Below, piece after piece: positions 63,970 to 64,000 of a stretch of DNA of 64,000 nt. Positions within the stretch are counted from its first letter, which is position 1; each line of letters begins with the position of its first letter. The notes under the pieces are model-generated. The model was not told the origin of the DNA. It saw nothing but the letters and a program-made list of their open reading frames with translations, and made no database searches. The stretch is taken from assembly GCF_003259935.1 (NCBI RefSeq), contig NZ_QLMH01000004.1, positions 62,001 through 126,000 on the forward strand, read 5' to 3'. The position numbers and the translations under genes are program-made. This DNA comes from Paranoxybacillus vitaminiphilus. Its GTDB lineage: Bacteria; Bacillota; Bacilli; Bacillales; Anoxybacillaceae.

Positions 63970-64000
63970 AAAAATTTTAAAATTATTTGATGACTAAGTT

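Noticed and set aside
63798..63980. 60-codon plus-strand frame before rho
   Set aside because: Runs through a terminator-like hairpin and AT-rich sequence; no ribosome site.

Overview
The window looks like chromosomal DNA of a thermophilic Bacillaceae, most likely Parageobacillus, Geobacillus or Anoxybacillus. The reasons are the Bacillus-type order of genes (fabZ, flhP-flhO, mbl, spoIIID; ywrABCD; spoIIQ, spoIID, murA, ywmB, ywzB; atp; upp, glyA, ywlG, rpiB, ywlE, mntP, ywlC, spoIIR, prmC, prfA; tdk, rpmE, rho), the spore genes, strong AGGAGG-type ribosome binding sites, an alcohol dehydrogenase that reads like the thermostable ADH-HT of B. stearothermophilus, and an 11-gene complex I operon placed directly before the ATP synthase terminator. 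Almost everything is on the minus strand. Only one coiled-coil gene, the alcohol dehydrogenase and a broken aldehyde dehydrogenase are on the plus strand.

Layout. 1-4.7 kb: end of an exopolysaccharide cluster (gmd cut by the window edge, fcl, a 4-epimerase, a phosphoglycosyl transferase, gtaB). 4.8-10.1 kb: accessory ground with two coiled-coil repeat genes, a frameshifted ATPase gene, GC-rich palindromic repeats, a PHP-type tyrosine phosphatase, an acidic lipoprotein and fabZ. 10.2-24.5 kb: cell shape, flagellar and sporulation genes (flhP, flhO, mbl, spoIIID, spoIIQ, spoIID, murA, ywmB, ywzB) with chromate transport and ywrCD genes and a third coiled-coil gene. 24.7-34.9 kb: nuoABCDHIJKLMN without nuoEFG. 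35.3-42.7 kb: the complete atp operon including atpI and an AtpZ-like gene. 43-53.3 kb: upp to prfA, with a dense DnaA-box cluster between spoIIR and ywlC. 53.4-60.1 kb: an alcohol metabolism island (sigma-54 promoter, adhT, deleted aldehyde dehydrogenase, sigma-54 response regulator, soluble histidine kinase, iron alcohol dehydrogenase) lying between prfA and tdk. 60.4-64 kb: a sporulation-type lipoprotein, tdk, rpmE and rho.

Two dispersed repeat families run through the intergenic spaces. Family A is about 75-180 bp, with ends related to GAGGCTG...CAGCCTC and inner GTCTGACC boxes. It sits at gene 3' ends and often supplies the stop codon. Family B is GC-rich and forms nested palindromes whose arms change in a compensatory way around a fixed mismatch. 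Together with three heptad-array coiled-coil genes that share promoter layout, these are the least explained parts of the window. Many starts were moved downstream of the longest open frame because a clear Shine-Dalgarno sequence or family length decides them; this is noted entry by entry. No tRNA, rRNA, CRISPR array or intact transposase gene was seen.
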